Source of the DNA: Psychrosphaera aestuarii
Lineage (GTDB): Bacteria; Pseudomonadota; Gammaproteobacteria; Enterobacterales; Alteromonadaceae
Direction: 5' to 3'
DNA: 64,000 nt
NCBI RefSeq assembly: GCF_017948405.1
Contig: NZ_CP072844.1
Coordinates: 1,612,001-1,676,000, forward strand
The notes under the pieces are model-generated. The model searched no databases and was not told where the DNA came from. It saw only the letters and a program-made list of their open reading frames with translations. This document shows positions 18,941 through 30,242 of this stretch, piece by piece. The stretch's first letter is position 1; every line of letters starts with the position of its first letter. A program made the position numbers and the translations under genes.

Positions 18941-20107
18941 ATGAACTTGCATGAATATCAGGGTAAACAGTTGTTTGCTCAATACGGGCTTCCTGTATCT
19001 AAGGGCATCGCTGCCGAGACCCCAGCGGAAGCAGCAGCTGCTGCGGACCAAATCGGTGGAAACGAATTCGTAGTTAAAGCACAGGTACACGCCGGTGGCC
19101 GTGGTAAAGCGGGTGGCGTTAAGTTAGTTAAAACTAAAGACGAAATTAAAGCATTTGCTGAAAAGTGGTTAGGTGAGCGTCTAGTTACTTATCAAACAGA
19201 TGAAAAAGGCCAACCAGTTAGCCGTATTCTAGTTGAAACTTGTACCGATATCGCACAAGAACTATACCTAGGTGCTGTTGTAGACCGTTCTAGCCGTCGT
19301 ATCGTATTCATGGCGTCTACAGAAGGCGGTGTTGAAATTGAAAAAGTTGCAGAAGAGACTCCTGAAAAGATCCTTAAAGCAACAATCGACCCGTTAGTGG
19401 GTGCACAACCTTATCAAGGTCGTGACTTAGCGTTCAAACTTGGTCTTGAAGGCAAGCAAATTTCTCAGTTCGTTAAAATCTTTATGGGTTTAGCGAAACT
19501 GTTTAAAGAAAAAGACATCGAATTAATCGAAGTTAACCCATTAGTAATTACTCCAGCTGGTGACTTACATTGTCTAGACGCTAAAGTAGCGATCGATAGC
19601 AATGCTGTTTACCGTCACCCAGACATTAAAGAAATGCACGACCCTTCACAAGAAGACGCGCGTGAAGCTGATGCTGCGAAGTGGGAACTTAACTACGTTG
19701 CACTAGACGGAAACGTTGGCTGTATGGTTAACGGTGCTGGTCTTGCAATGGGTACGATGGACATCGTAAACCTAAATGGCGGTAGCCCAGCAAACTTCCT
19801 AGATGTAGGCGGCGGCGCGACTAAAGAACGTGTAGCAGAAGCATTTAAAATCATCTTATCTGATGACAATGTTAAAGCGGTACTTGTTAACATCTTCGGT
19901 GGTATTGTTCGTTGTGACATGATCGCAGAAGGCATTATTGGTGCAGTTAAAGAAGTTGGTGTTAACGTACCAGTTGTTGTTCGTCTTGAAGGTACTAACG
20001 CTGAGAAAGGTCGTGAAGTATTAGCAAATTCTGACGTAGACATCATCGCAGCAGAAAGCCTACAAAGCGCTGCTGAATTAGTAGTTAAAGCTGCAGAGGG
20101 TAAATAA
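18941..20107 (+). CDS. sucC: Succinyl-CoA synthetase (ADP-forming) beta subunit
   Basis: Beta subunit of succinyl-CoA synthetase, which makes ATP (or GTP) while converting succinyl-CoA to succinate. The length of 388 residues is identical to E. coli. The N-terminal ATP-grasp domain begins [12 protein letters not shown] and includes [28 protein letters not shown] and the C-terminal CoA-ligase-like domain with [16 protein letters not shown] follow. The TAA stop overlaps the sucD start (TAATG), so the two are translationally coupled. Codon use is strongly biased, as expected for a highly expressed gene. Confidence 0.97.
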   Translation: MNLHEYQGKQLFAQYGLPVSKGIAAETPAEAAAAADQIGGNEFVVKAQVHAGGRGKAGGVKLVKTKDEIKAFAEKWLGERLVTYQTDEKGQPVSRILVETCTDIAQELYLGAVVDRSSRRIVFMASTEGGVEIEKVAEETPEKILKATIDPLVGAQPYQGRDLAFKLGLEGKQISQFVKIFMGLAKLFKEKDIELIEVNPLVITPAGDLHCLDAKVAIDSNAVYRHPDIKEMHDPSQEDAREADAAKWELNYVALDGNVGCMVNGAGLAMGTMDIVNLNGGSPANFLDVGGGATKERVAEAFKIILSDDNVKAVLVNIFGGIVRCDMIAEGIIGAVKEVGVNVPVVVRLEGTNAEKGREVLANSDVDIIAAESLQSAAELVVKAAEGK

Positions 20108-20979
20108 TGAGCGTTTTAATTAATAAAGATACTAAAGTAATCTGTCAGGGTTTTACTGGTGCTCAAGGTACTTTTCACTCTGAACAAGCGATTGAATACG
20201 GCACTAACATGGTTGGTGGTGTTACTCCTGGAAAGGGTGGTCAAACTCATCTAGGTCTTCCTGTATTTAATACAGTTGCAGAAGCGGTAGCTGAAACGGG
20301 TGCCGATGCATCTGTTATATACGTACCAGCTCCTTTTTGTAAAGATTCTATATTAGAAGCAGCGAACTCTGGAATCAAACTAATCGTTTGTATTACAGAA
20401 GGCATCCCTACTCAAGATATGCTTGATGCAAAAGTAGTATGTGACACATTAGGCGTGCGCCTAATTGGTCCTAACTGCCCAGGTGTTATCACTCCAGGAG
20501 AGTGTAAAATTGGTATCATGCCTGGTCACATTCATAAGCCTGGCCGTGTAGGTATTGTTTCTCGCTCTGGTACTCTTACGTACGAAGCAGTTAAACAAAC
20601 TACAGATGCTGGTTTTGGTCAATCTACTTGTGTTGGTATTGGTGGTGATCCAATTCCAGGTACTAACTTCATTGACGTTTTAGAGTTATTTGAAAATGAC
20701 CCTAAAACTGAAGCAATCGTTATGATTGGTGAGATAGGTGGTACTGCAGAAGAAGAGGCTGCGGCTTACATTAAAGATCATGTAACTAAACCTGTTGTTT
20801 CTTATATTGCTGGTGTAACAGCACCTGAAGGTAAACGTATGGGCCATGCTGGTGCGATTATTTCTGGTGGTAAAGGTACAGCAGACGATAAATTTGCAGC
20901 TCTTGAAGCTGCAGGCGTTAAGACTGTTCGTTCTTTAGCAGAAATTGGTAAAGCACTAAAAGAGAAAACAGGTTGGTAA
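20107..20979 (+). CDS. sucD: Succinyl-CoA synthetase alpha subunit
   Basis: Alpha subunit carrying the CoA-binding Rossmann domain and the phosphorylated His. The length of 290 residues is close to E. coli (289). The CoA site [16 protein letters not shown] is near the N-terminus, [10 protein letters not shown] is in the middle, and [17 protein letters not shown] holds the active-site His247. It is last in sucCD and followed by a good terminator. Confidence 0.97.
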   Translation: MSVLINKDTKVICQGFTGAQGTFHSEQAIEYGTNMVGGVTPGKGGQTHLGLPVFNTVAEAVAETGADASVIYVPAPFCKDSILEAANSGIKLIVCITEGIPTQDMLDAKVVCDTLGVRLIGPNCPGVITPGECKIGIMPGHIHKPGRVGIVSRSGTLTYEAVKQTTDAGFGQSTCVGIGGDPIPGTNFIDVLELFENDPKTEAIVMIGEIGGTAEEEAAAYIKDHVTKPVVSYIAGVTAPEGKRMGHAGAIISGGKGTADDKFAALEAAGVKTVRSLAEIGKALKEKTGW

Positions 20980-21012
20980 AATCGTCAGAAATGACATTTT
21001 AGAACTTGATTG

Positions 21013-21039
21013 AAAGGCTGCCGAATGGCGGCCTTTTTT
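21013..21039 (+). terminator. Rho-independent terminator of sucD
   Basis: AAAGGCTGCC pairs with GGCGGCCTTT (one G-T pair) around a GAAT-type loop, followed by T's, 34 nt after the sucD stop. Confidence 0.9.
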
Positions 21040-21118
21040 ATGCGAGTAAGAATTTGGCGTTGAGGCAATTACATATTGCTTTCTACTTTGTTGCTGAAAG
21101 ACTACAAATTGAAGACAT

Positions 21119-21145
21119 GAAAAAGGCCCAAAAGGGCCTTTTAAA
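21119..21145 (-). terminator. Terminator of the TonB-dependent receptor gene
   Basis: AAAAGGCCC-AAAA-GGGCCTTTT makes a perfect 9-bp stem with A/T flanks on both sides. It lies 42 nt beyond the receptor stop on the minus strand and can work in either direction. Confidence 0.85.
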
Positions 21146-21187
21146 AATGTCATATTTTTTAATGCGTTGCATTTAAAACGCGATTAA

Positions 21188-23812
21188 TTAGAACTTATAA
21201 ACACCTTTCAGGTAGTAGAAGCCACCGTTAATACCGATAGGTGAGGTAACTGGATATTGTGCACCAGCAACTTCATTATCCCACATTGTATTTTCATCTG
21301 GCGTTTCATCGAGTAGATTTTTAGCACCAACTACGACCTCAAAGCTATCATTTACGTCGTACGCTACTTCTGCATCAACAGTTAACTCTGCGCTAATGTC
21401 TTCAATTGGTAATGCAGAATCTAGGTGATCTTCGTAAATACCAGCAAAGTAGTTAACACGAACCATCGCTCTCCAACCTTCGTTTGAGTGCGTTGTTGTG
21501 AAACTCCAACGGTGCTCTGGCAAGTTCTCTTCGATCATGCGTACACGTTCATCTGAAATATTGGCAGAGCTTCGTGTAACTTCGGTTTTTGTCCAGTTAT
21601 ACGCTAGAGCATAACGGTTTTCACCATCCATAAAGTCAGAGCTATAGTTTGCAACAATATCTAAACCTTTTGTCGATGTATCAAAGTCGTTAGTAAAGTA
21701 ACTTACTTCTGAAAAGCTTGATGCATCTTGAACGCCTTGTGATAATAATAAATCGATATCAGACGGGGTTAGTTTAATACCTGAAACCGTAGCAATTCGG
21801 TCACTTACGTCAATGTTAAAGTAATCAGCCGTTACGAATAGACCATTGTCTAGCTCTGCAACAACACCAAAACTAAATGCTTTTGACTCTTCTGGTGTTA
21901 GGGCTTTACCACCTTTCAGTACAGAGATTGGATCTGTTGGAGGTAACGTAGCTCTATCAATTAGCTCACCACCAGTACCAAACGCAGTTGTTACGTTACG
22001 AACTGTTGATTGACCAATTGTAGGAGCTTTGAAGCCAGTGCTGTATGCACCCCTAACAGCAAACTGATCATTTAATTGATAACGACCTGCTAATTTACCT
22101 TTTGTGGTGTTACCGAAGTCAGAGAAGTCTTCAAAACGTAAAGCACCAGAAACCATGAAGTTATCATTTACGTTGTATTCAACATCAACGTAAGTTGCGA
22201 AGCTATTTCTGTCGTTTTTACCAGCACTTTTAGCTGATAAGCCCGGGAAACCATTTGAGCCGATACCAAAACCTTGAGCCGCTAACGGACCTATTTCCCA
22301 AGACTTATAATCGCCAGCAATACTTTCGTAAGACTCATGACGGAACTCAAAACCACCTGCAACGTTCAAATCACCGTCGTTAAAGCTATCGACGAACTTT
22401 GAGAAATCAATGTTAATAGCTTGCTCTGATTGTATGTATTTACCAGGTTTGAATGATGTTGGGCTATTTGGACCTAAGCTTGGGTTAATGGTATTACTAA
22501 TCATGAAATCGACTTCATTAGAGCCAGCATAAAAGCTTATGTCATACATTAGCTCATCTATAAACGCATTACTTTCACCTTTTGTTCCTATGGCAATAGA
22601 TGAATCCACGATTTTACCACCAAATTTAGGTGTAAAACCGCCAGGGAACATTTCATTGAAAGCAAAACAATCTGGATTGTTCGCTACTTCATCAATGTAG
22701 CGGGGGTTGTTTAGGACATTGGAGCCAACACGCAGATCTGTTGGGCAGTTGCCACTCATATCGCCTGTCATGTCCCCTACGAGTAATAATTGATGACCCT
22801 CATTTGGCTCGCCATCATCGTCTGTACCTATTACTCCATCACCATTAATGTCTGCTATCTCTAGGCCGCCGTCATATACACCACCACGGTTGTGAGGGTT
22901 ACGGAAGTAAAAACCACCTTCAACTTCTCGCTCGGCATAGTTTAAGAACATATATGCTTCAGAGTCGTTGCTTAGCTCTAATCCAAAGTTACCAAATAGT
23001 TTTATATCGTCTTTAAACTCTGGGTTACCCCAAACCTGAGCTGGATCATTTACAAATGTATTTCCAGCGGCAATTAGACCTGCTGCGTCATCACGTTGCA
23101 CACTTCGGCTTGTAGGATCTGATTCTTTGTATTCGAAAGAGAAGTTCGCAAAACCTTTATCGGTTAGTGGTAAACCTATATTACCGCCTAATTGCAACGT
23201 ATCGCCATCACCTTCGTAATAAGAACCATACTTAACTTCAAACCGACCGCCTTCTGAAGCATCATTCAGAACAAAGTTAATAACACCAGCTATGGCATCA
23301 GAACCATATTGCGCAGCTGCACCATCACGCAGGACTTCTACTTGTTTAATTGCAACTGACGGGATAACTGATAAATCTGGTCCTTGAGCACCATCAGATA
23401 AACCACCACCTAAAAATGTAATAACAGCTGAACGATGACGACGTTTACCGTTAACTAAAACTAAAGTATGGTCGGCAGCCATGCCTCTAAGGTTAGCAGG
23501 GCGAACAAGGGTTGACGCGTCATTAATTGGTTGTTCGTTTACGTTAAACGAAGGAACAGTGGTCTGTAACATAGAGACCATATCTGTAGAACCTTGTTTA
23601 TTAAATTCTTCAGCACTAATAACATCAACTGGGACTGGGGAGTCACCGACTGAGCGTGGTGCAGCACGTGTACCAACAACAGCTATCTTTTCGATGTTCT
23701 TTTCTGCTTTATCATCTTCTGCAAATGCGACCATAGGCGTTACCGCGCCTACAGTTAAACTTGATAATAAAGTGTATTTTAGTACCCGTGAAAGTGGCTT
23801 TAATTTATACAT
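21188..23812 (-). CDS. TonB-dependent outer-membrane receptor
   Basis: Outer-membrane beta-barrel transporter energised by TonB, 874 residues. The parts in order are a signal peptide ending near VAFA (residues about 1-31), a TonB-box-like segment (EKIAVVGTRA), a plug domain (about 50-175) with LRGMAADHTLVLVNGKRRHRS and VLRDGAAAQYGSDAIAGVINF, then the barrel ending in an aromatic C-terminus (GVYKF). An extracellular-loop segment at residues 321-332 has the EF-hand-like pattern DINGDGVIGTDD, which could bind calcium. ATG 23812 follows AAAGGGA. The gene stands alone, and substrate cannot be inferred; the family includes many carbohydrate and siderophore transporters. Confidence 0.93.
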   Translation of the reverse strand: MYKLKPLSRVLKYTLLSSLTVGAVTPMVAFAEDDKAEKNIEKIAVVGTRAAPRSVGDSPVPVDVISAEEFNKQGSTDMVSMLQTTVPSFNVNEQPINDASTLVRPANLRGMAADHTLVLVNGKRRHRSAVITFLGGGLSDGAQGPDLSVIPSVAIKQVEVLRDGAAAQYGSDAIAGVINFVLNDASEGGRFEVKYGSYYEGDGDTLQLGGNIGLPLTDKGFANFSFEYKESDPTSRSVQRDDAAGLIAAGNTFVNDPAQVWGNPEFKDDIKLFGNFGLELSNDSEAYMFLNYAEREVEGGFYFRNPHNRGGVYDGGLEIADINGDGVIGTDDDGEPNEGHQLLLVGDMTGDMSGNCPTDLRVGSNVLNNPRYIDEVANNPDCFAFNEMFPGGFTPKFGGKIVDSSIAIGTKGESNAFIDELMYDISFYAGSNEVDFMISNTINPSLGPNSPTSFKPGKYIQSEQAINIDFSKFVDSFNDGDLNVAGGFEFRHESYESIAGDYKSWEIGPLAAQGFGIGSNGFPGLSAKSAGKNDRNSFATYVDVEYNVNDNFMVSGALRFEDFSDFGNTTKGKLAGRYQLNDQFAVRGAYSTGFKAPTIGQSTVRNVTTAFGTGGELIDRATLPPTDPISVLKGGKALTPEESKAFSFGVVAELDNGLFVTADYFNIDVSDRIATVSGIKLTPSDIDLLLSQGVQDASSFSEVSYFTNDFDTSTKGLDIVANYSSDFMDGENRYALAYNWTKTEVTRSSANISDERVRMIEENLPEHRWSFTTTHSNEGWRAMVRVNYFAGIYEDHLDSALPIEDISAELTVDAEVAYDVNDSFEVVVGAKNLLDETPDENTMWDNEVAGAQYPVTSPIGINGGFYYLKGVYKF

Positions 23813-24048
23813 ATATGTTCCCTTTGGTTATTCTTTTAAGTCTTTAATTATTATTTTGGAGTGTAAAGACCAATTAAACCTACAACGAAAAAAAGAATAT
23901 TGCCAGTTGAACACGTTATTAAATGGTTAAAAAACACACAAATAGCGTTTTATTTGTTAAAAATGCGATAAATGGTTAGAAATGAAGGGTTAAAAAGTTG
24001 ATTTTTGTGTTTGTTGAGGGTAGTTACTTGGTAAGGTCGTTGATAAGA

Positions 24049-24080
24049 GTTCAAAGTGAATATCTCTACTCACTTTGAAC
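24049..24080. repeat. Perfect 11-bp inverted repeat downstream of the leucine dehydrogenase gene
   Basis: GTTCAAAGTGA (24049-24059) and TCACTTTGAAC (24070-24080) flank a 10-nt loop, 12 nt after the dehydrogenase stop. It has no T-tract on either strand, so it is either an atypical transcript-end hairpin or a dyad operator. Confidence 0.7.
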
Positions 24081-24092
24081 ATCATAATTAGG

Positions 24093-25136
24093 TTATTTGC
24101 CGCCGTTTTTTATAATTTCTTGAGCTAAAATATCGGCAATTTCGTGCGTTGGTTTGTCTTCTTTCTCAGCGCGGGTGAAAATTTCTAGTAATGTATCGTA
24201 GATTTCTTCAACTTTTTTATTTGCTTTATCAGATGAATAGCCTTCGGGATCTTGTTCAAAAAAGATATTGATTATTCCACCAGCGTTAATTGCGTAATCT
24301 GGAGCATACAATATACCTCGTTCCTTCAAGTCAAAGCCGTGTCTAGGTTCTGCTAATTGGTTGTTTGCGCAACCAGCAACAATCTTTACTTTTAATTGAG
24401 GGATTGTTTGGTCATTGATAGTTGCGCCTAAAGCACAAGGAACATAAACGTCGGCATCGACGGAATAAATATCATTTAAACCAACGGCCACCGCGCCAAA
24501 GTCTGATACGGCTTTATCTATTGAGGCTTGATTAATATCACTAACAATTAATTTTGCATTTTCGTTGTATAGGCGTTCACACAAATACATACCAACGGAA
24601 CCTAGGCCTTGTATAGCAAATGTAAGACCGTCTAAACTATCAGTGTTTAGTTTGTGCTTGACTGCGGCTTTGATGCCTAAGTAGGTACCATAAGCAGTGA
24701 AAGGAGCAGGGTTACCGCTTTTTCCTTCTAACCCAACAACATAATCTGTTTCTTTGTATGCATGCATGATATCTGCAGTCGTAATATTAACGTCTTCAGC
24801 AGAATAGTATGTACCATTCAAGTTATTTAGTTTTTTACCAAATGCACGAAACAGAGCTTCAGACTTAAGTTTTTTGGGGTCTCCAATAATTACAGCCTTG
24901 CCACCACCAAAATTTAGACCAGCTAGTGCATTTTTATAAGTCATACCTTTTGACAACCTAAGCACATCTACAAGCGCTTCTTCGTCGCTTGCATAATTCC
25001 AAAATCGACAACCACCAACCGCAGGCCCACAATTAGTATTGTGAACGGCAATAATTGCTCTTAAGCCTGTAGCTTCATCGTGGGCAAATACAACTTGTTC
25101 ATGATTATCAAATTCAGCTTGAGAAAAAACAGTCAA
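24093..25136 (-). CDS. ldh: Leucine/phenylalanine/valine-type amino-acid dehydrogenase
   Basis: NAD-dependent oxidative deaminase of the Glu/Leu/Phe/Val dehydrogenase superfamily, most like leucine dehydrogenase. It reversibly converts branched-chain amino acids to 2-oxo acids and ammonia. From the TTG at 25136 (GGAG at 25143-25146, 6-nt spacing) the protein starts MTVFSQAEFDNHEQVVF and is 347 residues. This places the substrate and catalytic lysines at Lys68 (GMTYK) and Lys80 (NFGGGK), the same numbers as in characterised Bacillus-type leucine dehydrogenases. The ATG at 25148 adds four residues and has no ribosome site. The NAD-binding GLGSVG motif is in the C-terminal half. Leu versus Phe or Val preference is not decided by sequence. 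Confidence 0.9.
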   Translation of the reverse strand: MTVFSQAEFDNHEQVVFAHDEATGLRAIIAVHNTNCGPAVGGCRFWNYASDEEALVDVLRLSKGMTYKNALAGLNFGGGKAVIIGDPKKLKSEALFRAFGKKLNNLNGTYYSAEDVNITTADIMHAYKETDYVVGLEGKSGNPAPFTAYGTYLGIKAAVKHKLNTDSLDGLTFAIQGLGSVGMYLCERLYNENAKLIVSDINQASIDKAVSDFGAVAVGLNDIYSVDADVYVPCALGATINDQTIPQLKVKIVAGCANNQLAEPRHGFDLKERGILYAPDYAINAGGIINIFFEQDPEGYSSDKANKKVEEIYDTLLEIFTRAEKEDKPTHEIADILAQEIIKNGGK

Positions 25137-25312
25137 CGTCAACTCCATTTATATGGTCTATAAAATTTTGAGCGACTCTATCAGAGAATAAGCGGAACAC
25201 ATATAAGCGGAAGTGTGGGGCCAACTGGTTAGACCTCATTTTATTGTAAACAAAACTGGTCCATTTATAACGTGATTGAAAAAGCCAATCCAAGTTGGCC
25301 AAGTATTCCAAA

Positions 25313-25768
25313 TTAATGTAAAACGTTTTGCGCTATTTTGAATAGGTCAACGGAGCACATAAGGGGTTGTTTTGCGATGCCTCCATCCATATAAACTTTA
25401 CCGGCCGCGACGAAACCTTGCTCTTTATATTTATCAACCTCGTCTAACAATGAATCAAAGTAGACTTTTTGGAAGCCTTTTGCTCTTGCTAAGTTTAGTA
25501 ACTCTTTAAAAACTTGTCGTCGTACTTTTGGTATACGATGCTTCATTAACACAGCAACACGGCTGATTTTGCCATCTTCGCATAAGCGGCCAGTGGCAAT
25601 CGCTCGGCCTTCATCATCACGAATTAAAACATGCTGACATTGAATATCATGATGATCAAACTCTGATTCTAATGGGAATTGATATTCGTAAACAAATACT
25701 TGTTCACGAATGGCGCGAATTTCCTTTTTTGACTTCCTCCACGAAACTTTATCAGTTTTGTAGTTCAT
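25313..25768 (-). CDS. GNAT-family N-acetyltransferase
   Basis: Small (151 residues) protein with the GNAT fold: an N-terminal IREQVFVYEYQFP segment, a beta-strand pair around ATGRLCEDGKISRVAVL, the acetyl-CoA loop region (KVRRQVFKELLNLARAKGF), and a final YKEQGFVAAGKVYMDGG block, the arrangement seen in the ElaA/YjcF-like branch. The acceptor substrate is unknown. It lies 2 nt after roxA on the same strand and is surely cotranscribed with it, so a role in modifying the translation apparatus or a small metabolite is possible but unproven. Confidence 0.85.
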   Translation of the reverse strand: MNYKTDKVSWRKSKKEIRAIREQVFVYEYQFPLESEFDHHDIQCQHVLIRDDEGRAIATGRLCEDGKISRVAVLMKHRIPKVRRQVFKELLNLARAKGFQKVYFDSLLDEVDKYKEQGFVAAGKVYMDGGIAKQPLMCSVDLFKIAQNVLH

Positions 25769-25770
25769 TT

Positions 25771-26919
25771 TTACTCGTCTATGTATAAGTAACCTGTATT
25801 AATAAGTGTAGTTAAAAGTGAAATATTTTCTAATTGGTTAAGGGAACTTTTTAGATTAAATTTGTCAAGACTCGCTTCACTATGTACCAGTTTTACGAAA
25901 TCTAACTGAGAATCAATAAGTTTGAAATAAGTGCCGTTACAATAAAAGTGCAGGCCTTCATCATCTAAAAAGTAAGAGGTTTTTAGTGCTAAGACCTTAT
26001 TGATTGTTGTATTGCCAGACTGAACCAATTGAATTAACTGAGTTTCACTCCACTCTTGCTCACTCGGAATGATATCTAACTCTCGAGTAGGCTCAGTCAA
26101 AAACTGGTGTAAAAAGCGGTCAAAATTATTGTTATCAAGAGCCTTTAACATAAAGTCCTTTAGCTTAGTAACAGTATCCATTGGCAGCGCAGAATTAAGC
26201 GGAGCTTCCTCTTTACAAGTATTGTTAACAAAACGCGCTTTACCTAATTCGTTTTCGTAAATAAAGTCGGCAAATGATGTCAGTAGCTCAGTTTGATTTG
26301 GTGATCTAAAACCTATTGAATAGCTAAGGCTTGGAGATAGTGTTTCACCGCAATGGGGTGCGAAAGGTGGAATGTACAATATATCGCCAGGCGCTAACAG
26401 CTCGTCAATTATTGGAGTAAGTGTTTCGACTTGTAAAAGGTCTTGAACTATTTCTTTTTGCATTAATGACTTGTCGACACTACCAACCTGCCAACGACGA
26501 GAACCGCTACCTTGAATAATAAAAACATCATACTGATCTAAATGAGCGCCAACACCACCATTAAGCGCACTGTATGAAACCATAACATCATCAACGCTCC
26601 ATTCTGGAATAAAACCAACAAGCTGTCGAAGCGAATAAACATCTGGTATCCAGCGGTCAACACCTTGCACAAGCAAAGACCAGCCGTTTTCTCCTAAATC
26701 GTCATAATCCGCAAATGGTCCATGTTTGACATTCCATTTTTTATTCACGTTTTCGACAATTCGAGACTCTACAACTTCTTCCATGGCTAAGCCTGCTAAG
26801 TCGTTAGCGTCAATTGGATCTTCAAAGTTTTCTATAGCTTGTTTTAAAACAACAGGCTTTTGCTGCCAATAATTTTTTAAAAACTCTTCTTGAGAGATAT
26901 TGGTCCAATTTATGTTCAT
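25771..26919 (-). CDS. roxA: Ribosomal protein uL16 3-hydroxylase (cupin/JmjC oxygenase)
   Basis: 2-oxoglutarate/Fe(II) oxygenase that hydroxylates an arginine of ribosomal protein L16 in E. coli (YcfD/RoxA). At 382 residues it has the cupin core with iron ligands His126 and Asp128 (GAHLDQYDVF) and His189 (PPFAPHCGE), in near-identical positions to YcfD (His125, Asp127, His187). A C-terminal winged-helix-like domain follows. It is separated from upstream purB by a terminator and is followed by the GNAT gene after 2 nt. Confidence 0.93.
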   Translation of the reverse strand: MNINWTNISQEEFLKNYWQQKPVVLKQAIENFEDPIDANDLAGLAMEEVVESRIVENVNKKWNVKHGPFADYDDLGENGWSLLVQGVDRWIPDVYSLRQLVGFIPEWSVDDVMVSYSALNGGVGAHLDQYDVFIIQGSGSRRWQVGSVDKSLMQKEIVQDLLQVETLTPIIDELLAPGDILYIPPFAPHCGETLSPSLSYSIGFRSPNQTELLTSFADFIYENELGKARFVNNTCKEEAPLNSALPMDTVTKLKDFMLKALDNNNFDRFLHQFLTEPTRELDIIPSEQEWSETQLIQLVQSGNTTINKVLALKTSYFLDDEGLHFYCNGTYFKLIDSQLDFVKLVHSEASLDKFNLKSSLNQLENISLLTTLINTGYLYIDE

Positions 26920-26939
26920 GGTATGTGGGCCTTAATTTG

Positions 26940-26970
26940 CTAAAAATAAAGCCAGTCAAAAGACTGGCTT
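26940..26970 (-). terminator. Rho-independent terminator of purB
   Basis: AAGCCAGTC-AAAA-GACTGGCTT forms a perfect 9-bp stem. On the minus strand it is followed by TTTATTTTTA. It separates the rluE-mnmA-hflD-purB operon from roxA. Confidence 0.9.
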
Positions 26971-27010
26971 AAATAATAATCCAACGTATATGTGTAAATA
27001 CTTTGATAGC

Positions 27011-28390
<1,380 letters not shown>

Positions 28391-29026
28391 TTAACTGATT
28401 AGTGATAATTCTTTATTAAATGAAATCGCGCTTTGTAAAATTTTGTTTCTATTAAAAATAAATTGCCGGCGTTTTCCGCCCATTTGGCGCCATAGCACAG
28501 CCGCTCTAACACCGCCTAACAATAGTGCTCTAACTTGATTTTGAATTAAAGGCTGTTTTAGGTTTTGTGGCGTACCGATTACTTTGATTTTTTGACCAAT
28601 AGGGCTGATGTTTTTGCTATAAATATCCGCAAAATTGCCAACGACAGAAGCGTCACAAATATCGAAGTGTTCAAGTCGACGCTCAATTTCTTTTAGTGAG
28701 GTTGTTAAGCCAGACAAAGCATGAGCGTTATTCAGTAGCTTTTTTGAAAGTGACATCATACCGGCTAAATAACGAGTTACTTCTACGTCTTTACTGGTAG
28801 CCTGTCCACTAAGCTGATGAACTAACAAATAACTACCTTGCTTTAACGCTGCGATATCTTGATAAACGTCGGTAACCGAGCCTGGCGAGGTGGCCATAAC
28901 ACCGCTCAACAAAGTACGCATTGCCACTGTATCAATAGCTTGCCCTTTAGAAACTTGCTGAATGAGCAACGCTGCTTCGCAGATGGCTGCCATAGCTATG
29001 GTTTGATTTCGTTGCTGGTCTGTCAT
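28391..29026 (-). CDS. hflD: High-frequency lysogenisation protein HflD homologue
   Basis: Peripheral membrane protein family known in E. coli for binding the lambda CII activator; its general cell role is unclear. The 211-residue all-helical protein starts MTDQQRNQTIAMAAICEAA, a good match to the family N-terminus. I chose ATG 29026 over the one at 29059, which would extend 11 residues into mnmA. It starts 1 nt beyond the mnmA stop and ends 9 nt before purB, the standard mnmA-hflD-purB arrangement. Confidence 0.92.
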   Translation of the reverse strand: MTDQQRNQTIAMAAICEAALLIQQVSKGQAIDTVAMRTLLSGVMATSPGSVTDVYQDIAALKQGSYLLVHQLSGQATSKDVEVTRYLAGMMSLSKKLLNNAHALSGLTTSLKEIERRLEHFDICDASVVGNFADIYSKNISPIGQKIKVIGTPQNLKQPLIQNQVRALLLGGVRAAVLWRQMGGKRRQFIFNRNKILQSAISFNKELSLIS

Positions 29027-29027
29027 A

Positions 29028-30155
29028 TTAACGCAAATACTGCTCAATGATGCCGCCACCTAGGCATACGTCACCATCATAAAAAACGGCAGATTGTCCT
29101 GGTGTGACAGCGCGTTGTGGCGTGTCGAATAACACTTTGATAGAACCGTTTGCTAAATCTGGCGTAACCGCACATGGGATATCGTCTTGGCGATAACGAG
29201 TTTTTACTGTTAAACGCATTGGTGATTGGGGACCTTTGCCATCAACCCAGTTTAGCTGGTTTGCAACTAACCCATCGGAAAACAGTAAAGGGTGATTTTT
29301 GCCTTGACCTACAATTAAAACATTTCGTTTAACATCTTTGTCTACAACGAACCATGGTTGATCTTTAAATTCCTTTAAACCACCAATCAATAGGCCTTTG
29401 CGTTGCCCAAGTGTGTGATACATTAAACCTTCGTGTTGGCCAATGACTTCACCCTCAGGAGTTTCAATATCACCAGGTTGCGCAGGAAGAAACTTTTGCA
29501 GAAAGTCTTTAAATTTACGTTCACCGATAAAACAAATACCAGTGGAGTCTTTCTTATCTGCCGTAACTAGACCTTGCTCTTCGGCTATGCGACGCACTTC
29601 CGGTTTTTCTAACTCACCAACTGGAAATAACGTCTGTGCAATTTGTTTTTCGCCAATAGCGTATAGGAAGTAACTTTGATCTTTGTTTTGATCTAAGCCT
29701 CGCAGCATTTTCGTGTTAGTGTCATCTGCCGTGCGTCGCACGTAATGGCCGGTCGCAATATAATCTGCACCTAAGATTTCCGCTGAAAACTGCAGAAAAG
29801 CTTTAAATTTAATCTCTTTGTTACACATAATATCTGGGTTTGGAGTACGGCCTGCCTTGTATTCCTCGAGGAAGTGCTCAAAAACATTATCCCAGTATTC
29901 TGACGCGAAGTTAACGGTATGTAATTCAATACCTAACTTATCACAAACAGCCTGTGCATCTTTTAAGTCCTCTGCCGCAGCGCAATATTCATCATCGTCG
30001 TCTTCTTCCCAATTTTTCATGAAAAGACCTTCCACTTGATAACCTTGCTGTTGCAAAAGGTAAGCAGATACAGATGAGTCAACACCGCCGGACATACCAA
30101 CGATGACTTTTTTAGTAGCGTTTTCGCTTAGCGTTTCAGAAGTAATATCAGACAT
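29028..30155 (-). CDS. mnmA: tRNA-specific 2-thiouridylase MnmA
   Basis: Adds sulfur to uridine 34 of Lys, Glu and Gln tRNAs using ATP and sulfur relayed from TusE. From ATG 30155 it is 375 residues (E. coli 368). The PP-loop SGGVDSS is at residues 22-28, the catalytic pair is Cys111 ([11 protein letters not shown]) and Cys208 ([12 protein letters not shown]), and the C-terminal tRNA-binding region has [13 protein letters not shown] at 30167 is an alternative start. The middle gene set rluE-mnmA-hflD-purB matches E. coli order except that no nudJ lies between rluE and mnmA. Confidence 0.96.
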   Translation of the reverse strand: MSDITSETLSENATKKVIVGMSGGVDSSVSAYLLQQQGYQVEGLFMKNWEEDDDDEYCAAAEDLKDAQAVCDKLGIELHTVNFASEYWDNVFEHFLEEYKAGRTPNPDIMCNKEIKFKAFLQFSAEILGADYIATGHYVRRTADDTNTKMLRGLDQNKDQSYFLYAIGEKQIAQTLFPVGELEKPEVRRIAEEQGLVTADKKDSTGICFIGERKFKDFLQKFLPAQPGDIETPEGEVIGQHEGLMYHTLGQRKGLLIGGLKEFKDQPWFVVDKDVKRNVLIVGQGKNHPLLFSDGLVANQLNWVDGKGPQSPMRLTVKTRYRQDDIPCAVTPDLANGSIKVLFDTPQRAVTPGQSAVFYDGDVCLGGGIIEQYLR

Positions 30156-30242
30156 AGTTGCAGACAAATATTCCAGACCGTTAAAATTTGCGCGGATTCT
30201 AACATAAAGCGCAGTTAATAAGTAAGTTCCAAGTACGGCTTT

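Noticed and set aside
25114..25311. 65-codon minus-strand frame between the dehydrogenase and GNAT genes
   Set aside because: It lies in the promoter region of the dehydrogenase and overlaps its start, with no motif or ribosome site.
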